NCBI GenBank assembly: GCA_964452325.1
Contig: CAYVLB010000060.1
Span: 1 to 11,009, forward strand
Direction: 5' to 3'
Length of the DNA stretch: 11,009 nt
DNA from: JALVCQ01 sp964452325
Lineage (GTDB): Bacteria; Bacteroidota; Bacteroidia; JAADEI01; JALVCQ01
Both the position numbers and the translations under genes were made by a program. The notes beneath the pieces are model-generated. The model worked only from the letters and a program-made list of their open reading frames with translations. It did not search any database and was not told the DNA's origin. Of this stretch, positions 5,695 to 11,009 are shown piece by piece (within the stretch, counting starts at the first letter, position 1; every line of letters begins with the position of its first letter).

Positions 5695-6630
5695 ATGCAT
5701 CGAAAGATATTGCTTTGGATTGTTGCTTTCTTAGCAGCCTGTGAGCAACCGTATCCCATTGAGGTCGATGTAGCGACGGGAAAAATCACCGTCGAAGGAT
5801 ACATCGAAAATGGCCTCCCTCCACTGGTGATGGTTTCGCGTTCAGTCAATTACTATGACACATTATCCTCTCACAAGTTGGCAAACCTGTTTGTGGGAAA
5901 TGCGCGGGTAATTATTCGGGATGATCGGGGCGGGGAGTGGTTGCTCGATGCTGTTACCAAATCTCAGCTGACGCCGCAATTGTTTCCGGTGTTGTTGGCC
6001 TACCTTAATGGTGACTGGCTACCCTTGATGTTGTCATCCGATTCGTTGGTGTTTTATACGGTGCGTAATGGACGGTTTCGTGGAGAGATTGGACGTAGCT
6101 ATCGATTGGAGGTGACGGTTGGGTCGGATACATTCCGTGCCAATACCCGTATTTTACCACTACCCCAAATCGATTCAATGATCCATCGTTTTGATACCAT
6201 TTCAGCCACAAACGAAGTATTGGCTACCATGTTTGCGCACCTTTACGACCCCTTAGGGCCTAACTATTATCGTCAATGGGTGCGAATAGGTAACGCACCC
6301 TTTTATCCTACGGCAGGAGCCTCTGTGTTTGATGATGCTTCCTACGATGGTCGGGAAGTATGGTTCCCATTCAACCCCGGGCATTCTGTTTATGATGATG
6401 ATTCGTTCGATATCCGTCGCTTCTTCTTCCAGCCTGGCGACACAGTGACCCTCAAGGTAGCCTCGATTGATCGTCCTGCCTATATATTCTATCGTAATTT
6501 GGAGTTTCACATGCGAAACCGCAATAGTTTTAATGCCACACCGATCTACATACCGACCAATGTGGAGAAAGGTAGGGGGTTATTTGTAGGCCTGGGTGCA
6601 GTGTATTTTACTTATGTGATTCCTCAATAA
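5695..6630 (+). CDS. DUF4249 family outer-membrane-associated lipoprotein
   Basis: A 311-residue lipoprotein: the signal peptide is short and ends in the lipobox LAAC (Cys16). The following segment IEVDVATGKITVEGYIENG, then PPLVMVSRSVNYYD, is the typical DUF4249 opening strand pattern, and the C-terminal stretch NVEKGRGLFVGLGAVYF is the family's closing motif. DUF4249 proteins are found in Bacteroidota next to FecA-like TonB receptors and are thought to act as their accessory lipoproteins, in loose analogy to SusD; the biochemical role is not established. Here it starts 6 nt after the receptor stop and must be co-transcribed with it. The final 23 bases overlap the convergent miaA gene. Acidic segments (VFDDASYDGRE, VYDDDSFD) might bind cations, which is speculation. 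Family assignment is confident; function is not. Confidence 0.87.
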   Translation: MHRKILLWIVAFLAACEQPYPIEVDVATGKITVEGYIENGLPPLVMVSRSVNYYDTLSSHKLANLFVGNARVIIRDDRGGEWLLDAVTKSQLTPQLFPVLLAYLNGDWLPLMLSSDSLVFYTVRNGRFRGEIGRSYRLEVTVGSDTFRANTRILPLPQIDSMIHRFDTISATNEVLATMFAHLYDPLGPNYYRQWVRIGNAPFYPTAGASVFDDASYDGREVWFPFNPGHSVYDDDSFDIRRFFFQPGDTVTLKVASIDRPAYIFYRNLEFHMRNRNSFNATPIYIPTNVEKGRGLFVGLGAVYFTYVIPQ

Positions 6631-7543
6631 CCTGGCGGATACGGCTTGTTAGCAGGTTGTGTTGGTCGGGGGTAAACCATTCACGCGGGCCATATTTCCG
6701 GAACCATGTCATCTGGCGGCGGGCATATTGCCAGGTATGGGTTTGCATGCGTTGAAAGGCTTCTGAAAGGCTGCATTTCCCTTCAAAGAAGGGCACGAGC
6801 TCTTGGTATGTGATGGTCGATCGGGGAATAGGGGAAGAACTGAGCAATGCCGTTCGGGCTTCTTCTACTTGCCCCCGCCGCCAGAAGCCAACGAGGCGCT
6901 CCCGGATGCGATGTTTGAGGGATTCGGGGGGACGGTATATCCCAAAGTAAATATACCGGAAAAATCGGGGAGCAGGCTGCCGATGATGGAATGAAGAGAA
7001 GGGACGCCCTGTGTGATAAATGACTTCGAGGGCTCGCTGCAGCCGCCGGGGATTACATCGATCAACTCGGGCGTAGTAATCGGGGTCTAAGCGGGCTACT
7101 TCTTCTTGGAGAAACTGTAGTCCGTGTCGCTGCCACAGCTGATGAATGTGATGGCGTACATTGGGAGGGATGGTGGGGATATCATCCAATCCATGGAGCA
7201 CGGCCGATATGAAAAAGCCACTACCTCCTACCAGAATGGCTATCCGATGCCGTCGAAAAAGGCGATGCAGTAGGTTCAAAACTTCCTGTTCATAGTCTTT
7301 AACAGTTGGGGCAGGAGCTTCGATACTTCGATGACCGAAGAGGTAATGAGGGACAAGGCGTTGAGTATGGGGAGCAGGCATGGCAGTACCAATCGTTAGT
7401 TCTCGGTAGAACTGTCGGGAATCGGCATTAATGATTGGTGCGCGCAGTTGGCAGGCCAGTTGCAATGCAATGCGACTTTTGCCCGAGGCAGTGGGCCCAC
7501 CAATCACTACCAACAATGGATGCGTTGATGATCGTTTCCTCAC
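6608..7543 (-). CDS. miaA: tRNA dimethylallyltransferase MiaA
   Basis: MiaA transfers a dimethylallyl group from dimethylallyl diphosphate to N6 of A37 in tRNAs that read UNN codons, the first step toward ms2i6A. The 311 residues match the usual length. Visible motifs: P-loop GGPTASGKS (15-23), DSRQFYRELTIGTAMP (41 onward, with the catalytic Asp and the substrate-binding Q-x-Y), LVGGSGFFISA, the RRLQRALEVIYHTGRP block, and the C-terminal QYARRQMTWFRKYGP, which is diagnostic. The usual IGYQEL is TITYQEL here. Translation begins at GTG (CAC at 7541-7543), overlapping the TGA of the upstream gene as GTGA, so the two are translationally coupled and share the promoter near 8029. Its 3' end overlaps the DUF4249 gene by 23 bp tail-to-tail, so no separate terminator fits between them. 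Confidence 0.95.
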   Translation of the reverse strand: MRKRSSTHPLLVVIGGPTASGKSRIALQLACQLRAPIINADSRQFYRELTIGTAMPAPHTQRLVPHYLFGHRSIEAPAPTVKDYEQEVLNLLHRLFRRHRIAILVGGSGFFISAVLHGLDDIPTIPPNVRHHIHQLWQRHGLQFLQEEVARLDPDYYARVDRCNPRRLQRALEVIYHTGRPFSSFHHRQPAPRFFRYIYFGIYRPPESLKHRIRERLVGFWRRGQVEEARTALLSSSPIPRSTITYQELVPFFEGKCSLSEAFQRMQTHTWQYARRQMTWFRKYGPREWFTPDQHNLLTSRIRQVIEESHK

Positions 7544-8010
7544 AGTCCTTTAAGCAACTCTTCATCTTCGGGATCGAGCCCTATTGGGGGAGTGTATTGA
7601 GCAACATCAATGGCAGGTCCCACTTCTTGAATCACCCAAACACCCTCTCGTTCGTTGCTTACAAGCACCGATTGTAATTGAATAAAAAATTGGAGATTTC
7701 GTAGCGGATCCCAAATATATGCTAGGTAGGGGTGTTGGGCAGTTAACAGGTCTTGGATGCGGTAGTCCTCGGCCGAGAATCCGTCTGGTTCCATGGATGT
7801 TAAAGGAATGGCCTGACCAAGCTCACCTTTTTCATTGCTTTGGTGAAAAATTGCAAAAGCCCCTTCCGGTAGTCCAAAGGATTGGTATATGGCTTCGTGG
7901 AGATGAGATAATGTTGCATCGTAAGATAGCTCAATGAGGCGATAGTGGGCCGCTTCATTGCTGTTGAGAAAATCGACACGACACGTACAACGCTTGGATG
8001 TGGTGTTCAT
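7540..8010 (-). CDS. Plasmid pRiA4b ORF-3-like family protein (IS1096 passenger TnpR-like)
   Basis: A 156-residue soluble protein resembling the pRiA4b ORF-3-like family (PF07929). The N-terminal part shows the family pattern: a strand (HYRLIELSYDATL), then SHLHEAIYQSFGLPEGAFAIFH, corresponding to the L-x-x-LH-x-x-I-x-x-x-FG signature, followed by YLAYIWDPLRNLQFFIQL where classic members have Y-x-YD-x-G-D-x-W. The tail is acidic (DPEDEELLKGL). The start is the ATG at 8008-8010; the frame extends to a TTG at 8029-8031, but that codon overlaps the promoter box. Despite the family's IS-related name, no transposase or inverted repeats flank it; it looks like a chromosomal housekeeping gene, coupled to miaA by a 4-nt overlap. 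The biochemical function is unknown. Confidence 0.72.
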   Translation of the reverse strand: MNTTSKRCTCRVDFLNSNEAAHYRLIELSYDATLSHLHEAIYQSFGLPEGAFAIFHQSNEKGELGQAIPLTSMEPDGFSAEDYRIQDLLTAQHPYLAYIWDPLRNLQFFIQLQSVLVSNEREGVWVIQEVGPAIDVAQYTPPIGLDPEDEELLKGL

Positions 8011-8028
8011 CGCATGGGTTTTCCTTTG

Positions 8029-8036
8029 CAAAGATA
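8029..8036 (-). promoter_or_regulatory. Bacteroidota -7 box (TATCTTTG on minus strand) for the miaA operon
   Basis: Reads TATCTTTG on the minus strand, an exact TAnnTTTG match and identical to the box before the ChaN-like gene. It is 18 nt upstream of the ATG at 8010, implying a leader of about 12 nt. It falls in the short gap after the PEBP-like gene stop (8045). No -33 TTG was found at normal spacing. Confidence 0.55.
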
Positions 8037-8044
8037 GCTATTGG

Positions 8045-8581
8045 TCAAGGGCGTTTCCGTTGATAAGTGCCAATTAGGGTAGTGCGGTCCAACACATACG
8101 GACCGATTGCCTGTAAAACCTCTTGTTTACGGAGTCCTGGCGTCAGTATGGGCATTCCCTTGACGGCATACAACTTGAAATAGTAGCGGTGGGTGCCATG
8201 GGTACGGGGAGGGCAAGGCCCAGCCCATCCACGACGTTTGAAATCGTTAATCCCTTCCGCGAAATCTGATCCGCCACGTCCTGAGATGCCTTCGTCGAGC
8301 TTCCTCCAGGCGGCGGGAATATGATATGCCACCCAATGAACGAATGGATCGTGAGTGGGGGCATCAGGGTCATCGACAATGAGCACAACATAGCGTGCAC
8401 CTTCGGGAAGGCCCTTCCAACGTAAAGGGGGCGATAGGTTCTCACCATCACAGGTGTATTTCACGGGGATGGTTCCTCCGTCTTCAAAAGCAGGGCTCCA
8501 TAATTGGAAGTCTTGCCCTTCCTGGGCCCATCCGCCAACGACCCATAAGCCTACAATCAATATTATCCAGGATCGGTGCAT
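8045..8581 (-). CDS. Exported YbhB/YbcL-type phosphatidylethanolamine-binding-like protein
   Basis: Belongs to the PEBP / Raf-kinase-inhibitor-like fold, bacterial YbhB/YbcL branch. The product has 178 residues, close to the family's 150-190. An N-terminal signal peptide (hydrophobic residues 6-17, cleavage near WA-Q at 19-20) predicts a periplasmic location, with no lipobox. The ligand-pocket motifs are intact: YTCDGENLSPPL (42-53), VDDPDAP (69-75), FVHWV (80-84) and GPCPPRTHGTHRYYFKLYA (121-139). The bacterial family binds small anionic ligands in this pocket, but no physiological ligand is agreed. It lies 38 bp downstream of the VOC gene on the same strand, so it could be read through from that operon; an imperfect -7-like box (TAAATTGG on the minus strand, 8593-8600) could also drive it. 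The gap before the next gene is 34 bp. Confidence 0.9.
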   Translation of the reverse strand: MHRSWIILIVGLWVVGGWAQEGQDFQLWSPAFEDGGTIPVKYTCDGENLSPPLRWKGLPEGARYVVLIVDDPDAPTHDPFVHWVAYHIPAAWRKLDEGISGRGGSDFAEGINDFKRRGWAGPCPPRTHGTHRYYFKLYAVKGMPILTPGLRKQEVLQAIGPYVLDRTTLIGTYQRKRP

Positions 8582-8619
8582 CGATTTTCATCCCAATTTA
8601 TTTGCCGCTAATTTATAAC

Positions 8620-9009
8620 CTATTGATTTATTGTCAGTCCTCCGCTCCACACTTCCGAGAGTTCAATCGTGTAACCATTTGGGTCTTTGATGTAGATGGA
8701 GCGCGATTGCTCCCATTCGATAGGCCCGCCATACAACACTTCTACGCCCATCTGTTGGCAAATTGTCAGAATTTCCGAAAAATTATCAATATGAAATCCA
8801 AAATGATTGAACCCTACGTTGTCAGACACATTGAGTTCAGGATGTTCATAGAGGCAAAGGCTGATTGTATCATTTCCAATGATGAGTCCGTTTTGCTCAT
8901 ATTCCCGTTTTTTGACATGAAACCCAAAGAGGCGCTGATAGAATTCAGCTGTTTCTTGGAGGTTGCGCACATTGAGGTTCACGTGGTCGATACCAGTTAC
9001 TCGCAACAT
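8620..9009 (-). CDS. VOC superfamily protein (glyoxalase I / extradiol dioxygenase fold)
   Basis: A 129-residue protein of the vicinal-oxygen-chelate fold, built of two beta-alpha-beta-beta-beta modules. The opening GIDHVNLNVRNLQETAEFYQRLFGF is the classic first module with metal ligand His9; the second has FNHFGFHID (His69) and the closing YIKDPNGYTIELSE (Glu116). These three residues fit the H/H/E metal-binding pattern, so metal binding is likely. Substrate cannot be deduced: members include glyoxalase I, bleomycin or fosfomycin resistance proteins, epimerases and dioxygenases. The start ATG is 3 nt after the transketolase stop, so it is the third gene of that operon. No Shine-Dalgarno is present. 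The fold is certain, the reaction unknown. Confidence 0.87.
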   Translation of the reverse strand: MLRVTGIDHVNLNVRNLQETAEFYQRLFGFHVKKREYEQNGLIIGNDTISLCLYEHPELNVSDNVGFNHFGFHIDNFSEILTICQQMGVEVLYGGPIEWEQSRSIYIKDPNGYTIELSEVWSGGLTINQ

Positions 9010-9012
9010 GGC

Positions 9013-9969
9013 TCATAGTTTGTTCAGAAGTCGTTGGGCGGCTTCGGCAATATTTTGGGGTGTGAGGCCATATTTTTTAAGGAGTTGATGGGGTTTTCCG
9101 CTTTCACCGAAGCGGTTATCAACGGCTATACGCTGCATGCGTACCGGGAAATGTTCACTTAACACTTCGGCGACGGCACCTCCCAATCCACCGTATTTTT
9201 GGTGTTCTTCGGCTGTAACCACTGCTCCTGTTTTTTGGGCACTTCGGATCACAGCTTGTTCGTCGAGGGGTTTAATGGTATGCATGTTGATTACTTCGGC
9301 TTGAATCCCTTGTTTTTCGAGTATTTCAGCGGCTTCTAGTGCCTGCCATACCATGTGTCCCACAGCAATAATAGTAACGTCAGATCCTTCGACTAATATT
9401 TGTGCTTTGCCAATCTCGAAAGGCATGTCTTCGGGGATGAATACTGGCCATTTGGGGCGTCCGAAGCGGAGGTAAACGGGGCCATGGTGGCGTGCCGCTG
9501 CCAGCGTCGCTTGGCGGGTTTGGATAGCATCACAGGGGCTTAGGATAGTCATATTGGGAAGGGATCGCATCATTGCAAGGTCCTCGAGGTTTTGATGGGT
9601 GGCACCATCTTCACCCAGTGTCAACCCCATGTGGGATCCTACCAGCTTGACGTTTTTGTTGGAGTAGGCAACGGATTGACGAATTTGGTCAAATACGCGG
9701 GCAGTGATAAAGTTAACGAAGGATCCTGCAAATGGAATCCACCCACCAATGGTGAGTCCTGCAGCAACTCCTATCATGTTAGCTTCTGCCACGCCCGCCT
9801 GAAAAAAGCGTTCGGGGAAGTCTTGCTTAAAACGGGTCATTTGAATAGATTCCGATAAATCTGCCGCCAATGCCACTACTCGAGGATTCTCTTGGGCGGC
9901 CATCCATAGCCCTTCTCCGAATCCTTGACGGGTAGGACGCATTCCGTAAGCAGGAAAATGTTTGCTCAT
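9013..9969 (-). CDS. Transketolase, C-terminal subunit (split transketolase family)
   Basis: Corresponds to the pyrimidine-binding plus C-terminal domains of transketolase, which with a separate N-terminal, TPP-diphosphate-binding subunit moves two-carbon units in the pentose phosphate pathway. It has 318 residues, normal for the split form. Key features: ADLSESIQ near the start; FFQAGVAEANMIGVAAGL with Glu62, the residue that activates the thiamine ring; GSHMGLTLGEDGATHQ (113-126) with the conserved histidines; and the C-terminal domain from about residue 190 (SDVTIIAVGHMV, then HTIKPLDEQAV and TAEEHQKYGGLGGAV). The N-terminal subunit gene is not adjacent: the upstream gene, overlapping by ATGA (9966-9969), encodes a VWA protein instead. 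A 1-deoxyxylulose-5-phosphate synthase fragment is less likely, since the start and length fit the stand-alone subunit. Confidence 0.92.
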   Translation of the reverse strand: MSKHFPAYGMRPTRQGFGEGLWMAAQENPRVVALAADLSESIQMTRFKQDFPERFFQAGVAEANMIGVAAGLTIGGWIPFAGSFVNFITARVFDQIRQSVAYSNKNVKLVGSHMGLTLGEDGATHQNLEDLAMMRSLPNMTILSPCDAIQTRQATLAAARHHGPVYLRFGRPKWPVFIPEDMPFEIGKAQILVEGSDVTIIAVGHMVWQALEAAEILEKQGIQAEVINMHTIKPLDEQAVIRSAQKTGAVVTAEEHQKYGGLGGAVAEVLSEHFPVRMQRIAVDNRFGESGKPHQLLKKYGLTPQNIAEAAQRLLNKL

Positions 9970-11009
9970 AGTTTGATTTGTTGAACGCTTTCAGGCGTAA
10001 CGATAAATTTGGTTTTAGTGCTCGATTCGGTGTCGGGATTATTGGCGGATCGGCTGACGATCCAATAGGTTCCTGGCTGGATCAGGATGGTTTCGTGATG
10101 CTGGGCTGGATTCAGGGTGTAGATGCGTTCGAATCGTCCCGATCGGTAGCGGAGAATATGGGCGATCTTAGTGCCAGATTTGAGAAACGTTACCTTGCCC
10201 GGGGGGGGCACCTTCAATATGCGGGAATGTCCAGCTTCCAAGTGGATGTTTTCAAAAACAGTCGGTGGAAGGGTAGGAACTTCTACAGTGTATTTTCCTG
10301 CCAGCACTTGGAGTGGCTGGTTGAGCGGCTGGGTATGCAGAAGGCGGCCTTGGTGATGGATGAGTGCATAGCTACGGGGCAAGGCACGATTTCCGTCGTA
10401 TCGAATGTTAAGGGTGGCGATTGGCAAGCGAATGTGCACGTCTAAATGCTGGCCCGTTCGGGTGTGAATACCCGTTTGTTCATAGGCAGGCAGGGTATGT
10501 ATTTGGAGGGTATATTCCATACCTCCCTCTACCAATACGGAGTCGGGAATTCCTTCTCGTAATGTATGAATAAAATGGTGTCGGGGGATCTTACTACGGG
10601 CATCATAGAAGGTCATTGGAAGGTTGGTTATCAATTGCCCTTTTACATCGCGCAGCCACACTTGCAAGGTAGTGGGGTGAATTGACTGTTCTACAGCCCT
10701 GACAAGTACTTTTTCTAGTTGGTGGCTGTTGCGCACGTTCACAAAACGTCCGATGCAATTCAGTGCAGAATACATCGAGGAATCGATGCCGAGCCCTACC
10801 ACGAAAGGCTTGAGAATCACTCCCTTTTCTTGCAGTGCCTGGGAAACCATACAAGGATCTCCCCCGCATTCCTCGATACCGTCGGTGATCAAGATAATCA
10901 CGTGACGGCAGGTGTTGCATCGCGGAAAGTCACCTGCCGCCTGCTGAAGCGAGTAAGCAATGGGGGTGGTTCCCTTCGGGGAAACATTTTTGATGGTTTC
11001 CCGAATATA
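9966..11009 (-). CDS. von Willebrand factor A domain protein, 5' end outside the window
   Basis: The frame is open to the right edge (first visible codon 11007-11009), so this is the C-terminal 347 residues of a larger protein; the GTG at 10899-10901 is internal. The visible N-terminal part is the second half of a VWA domain: KGTTPIAYSLQQAAGDFP carries the MIDAS threonine, and VIILITDGIEECGGDPC the MIDAS aspartate, followed by GVILKPFVVGLGID. Paired cysteines (RCNTCRH and EECGGDPC) are a feature. After the domain, roughly 230 residues look beta-rich (repeated strands such as LQVWLRDVKG, LNIRYDGN, GKYTVEVPTLPP, PGTYWIVSRS), suggesting Ig-like or prealbumin-like modules. A signal peptide, if any, is not visible. 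It overlaps the transketolase start by four bases and heads that operon. VWA domains bind proteins via a metal ion; the partner is unknown. A C8 coding tract lies at 10201-10208. Confidence 0.88.
   Translation of the reverse strand, partial: YIRETIKNVSPKGTTPIAYSLQQAAGDFPRCNTCRHVIILITDGIEECGGDPCMVSQALQEKGVILKPFVVGLGIDSSMYSALNCIGRFVNVRNSHQLEKVLVRAVEQSIHPTTLQVWLRDVKGQLITNLPMTFYDARSKIPRHHFIHTLREGIPDSVLVEGGMEYTLQIHTLPAYEQTGIHTRTGQHLDVHIRLPIATLNIRYDGNRALPRSYALIHHQGRLLHTQPLNQPLQVLAGKYTVEVPTLPPTVFENIHLEAGHSRILKVPPPGKVTFLKSGTKIAHILRYRSGRFERIYTLNPAQHHETILIQPGTYWIVSRSANNPDTESSTKTKFIVTPESVQQIKL
10201..10208 (-). repeat. Poly-C tract (C8 on coding strand) in the VWA gene
   Basis: Eight C on the coding strand encode part of V-P-P-P-G. 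Losing one C gives TAA four codons after the tract. Gaining one also reaches a TAA, after about eleven codons. Either change would remove the last ~80 residues. Seen directly; slippage in vivo is inferred. Confidence 0.8.

Noticed and set aside
7540..8010. Insertion sequence or transposon suggested by the IS1096/pRiA4b family name
   Set aside because: No transposase, terminal inverted repeats or target duplications are visible, and the gene is embedded in an operon with miaA.
10899..10901. GTG as the start of the VWA gene
   Set aside because: The frame stays open to the window edge, and the MIDAS threonine motif (KGTTPIAYSLQQ) is encoded upstream of this codon, so it is internal.

Overview
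The window looks like a compact, gene-dense piece of a Bacteroidota chromosome (order not resolvable by eye). The grounds are: (i) a FecA-like TonB-dependent receptor with an N-terminal carboxypeptidase-regulatory-like domain, followed directly by a DUF4249 lipoprotein, a pairing typical of this phylum; (ii) several matches to the Bacteroidota -7 promoter box TAnnTTTG just upstream of start codons; (iii) almost no Shine-Dalgarno sequences before the genes; (iv) Bacteroidota-type housekeeping genes (archaeal-type phosphoglucose/phosphomannose isomerase, split transketolase, miaA with a pRiA4b ORF-3-like neighbour). No rRNA, tRNA, CRISPR array, insertion sequence or prophage was seen.

Layout. 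Positions 2-253 (+) hold the end of rsmE, which meets tail-to-tail (10-bp overlap) a phosphoglucose/phosphomannose isomerase gene on the minus strand (244-1209). From 1242 a plus-strand run of five envelope genes begins: a ChaN-like exported protein, a TPR lipoprotein and a 67-residue basic lipoprotein (1242-2847, each overlapping the next, so one operon), a 372-bp gap with a promoter near its end, then the TonB-dependent receptor and its DUF4249 partner (3220-6630). The rest (6608-11009) is entirely minus strand: a 5'-truncated von Willebrand factor A protein, a transketolase C-terminal subunit and a VOC-fold protein (overlapping or 3 nt apart, one operon), an exported YbhB/PEBP-like protein, and a separate operon of a pRiA4b ORF-3-like protein coupled to miaA.

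How the genes fit together. The plus-strand cluster is wholly cell-envelope: haem/iron-linked ChaN, two lipoproteins, an outer-membrane TonB receptor and a surface-type lipoprotein. It is the best candidate for a functional module (possibly haem/iron-linked uptake), but that link is inferred from adjacency. The minus-strand genes are mostly central metabolism and tRNA modification.

The most notable signal is a run of ten G in the plug-domain coding region of the TonB receptor (3836-3845). It is placed so that gain or loss of a single G reaches a stop codon within a few codons, as expected of a slipped-strand phase-variation switch. Shorter tracts of the same kind occur later in the same gene (G7) and in the VWA gene (C8 on the coding strand).
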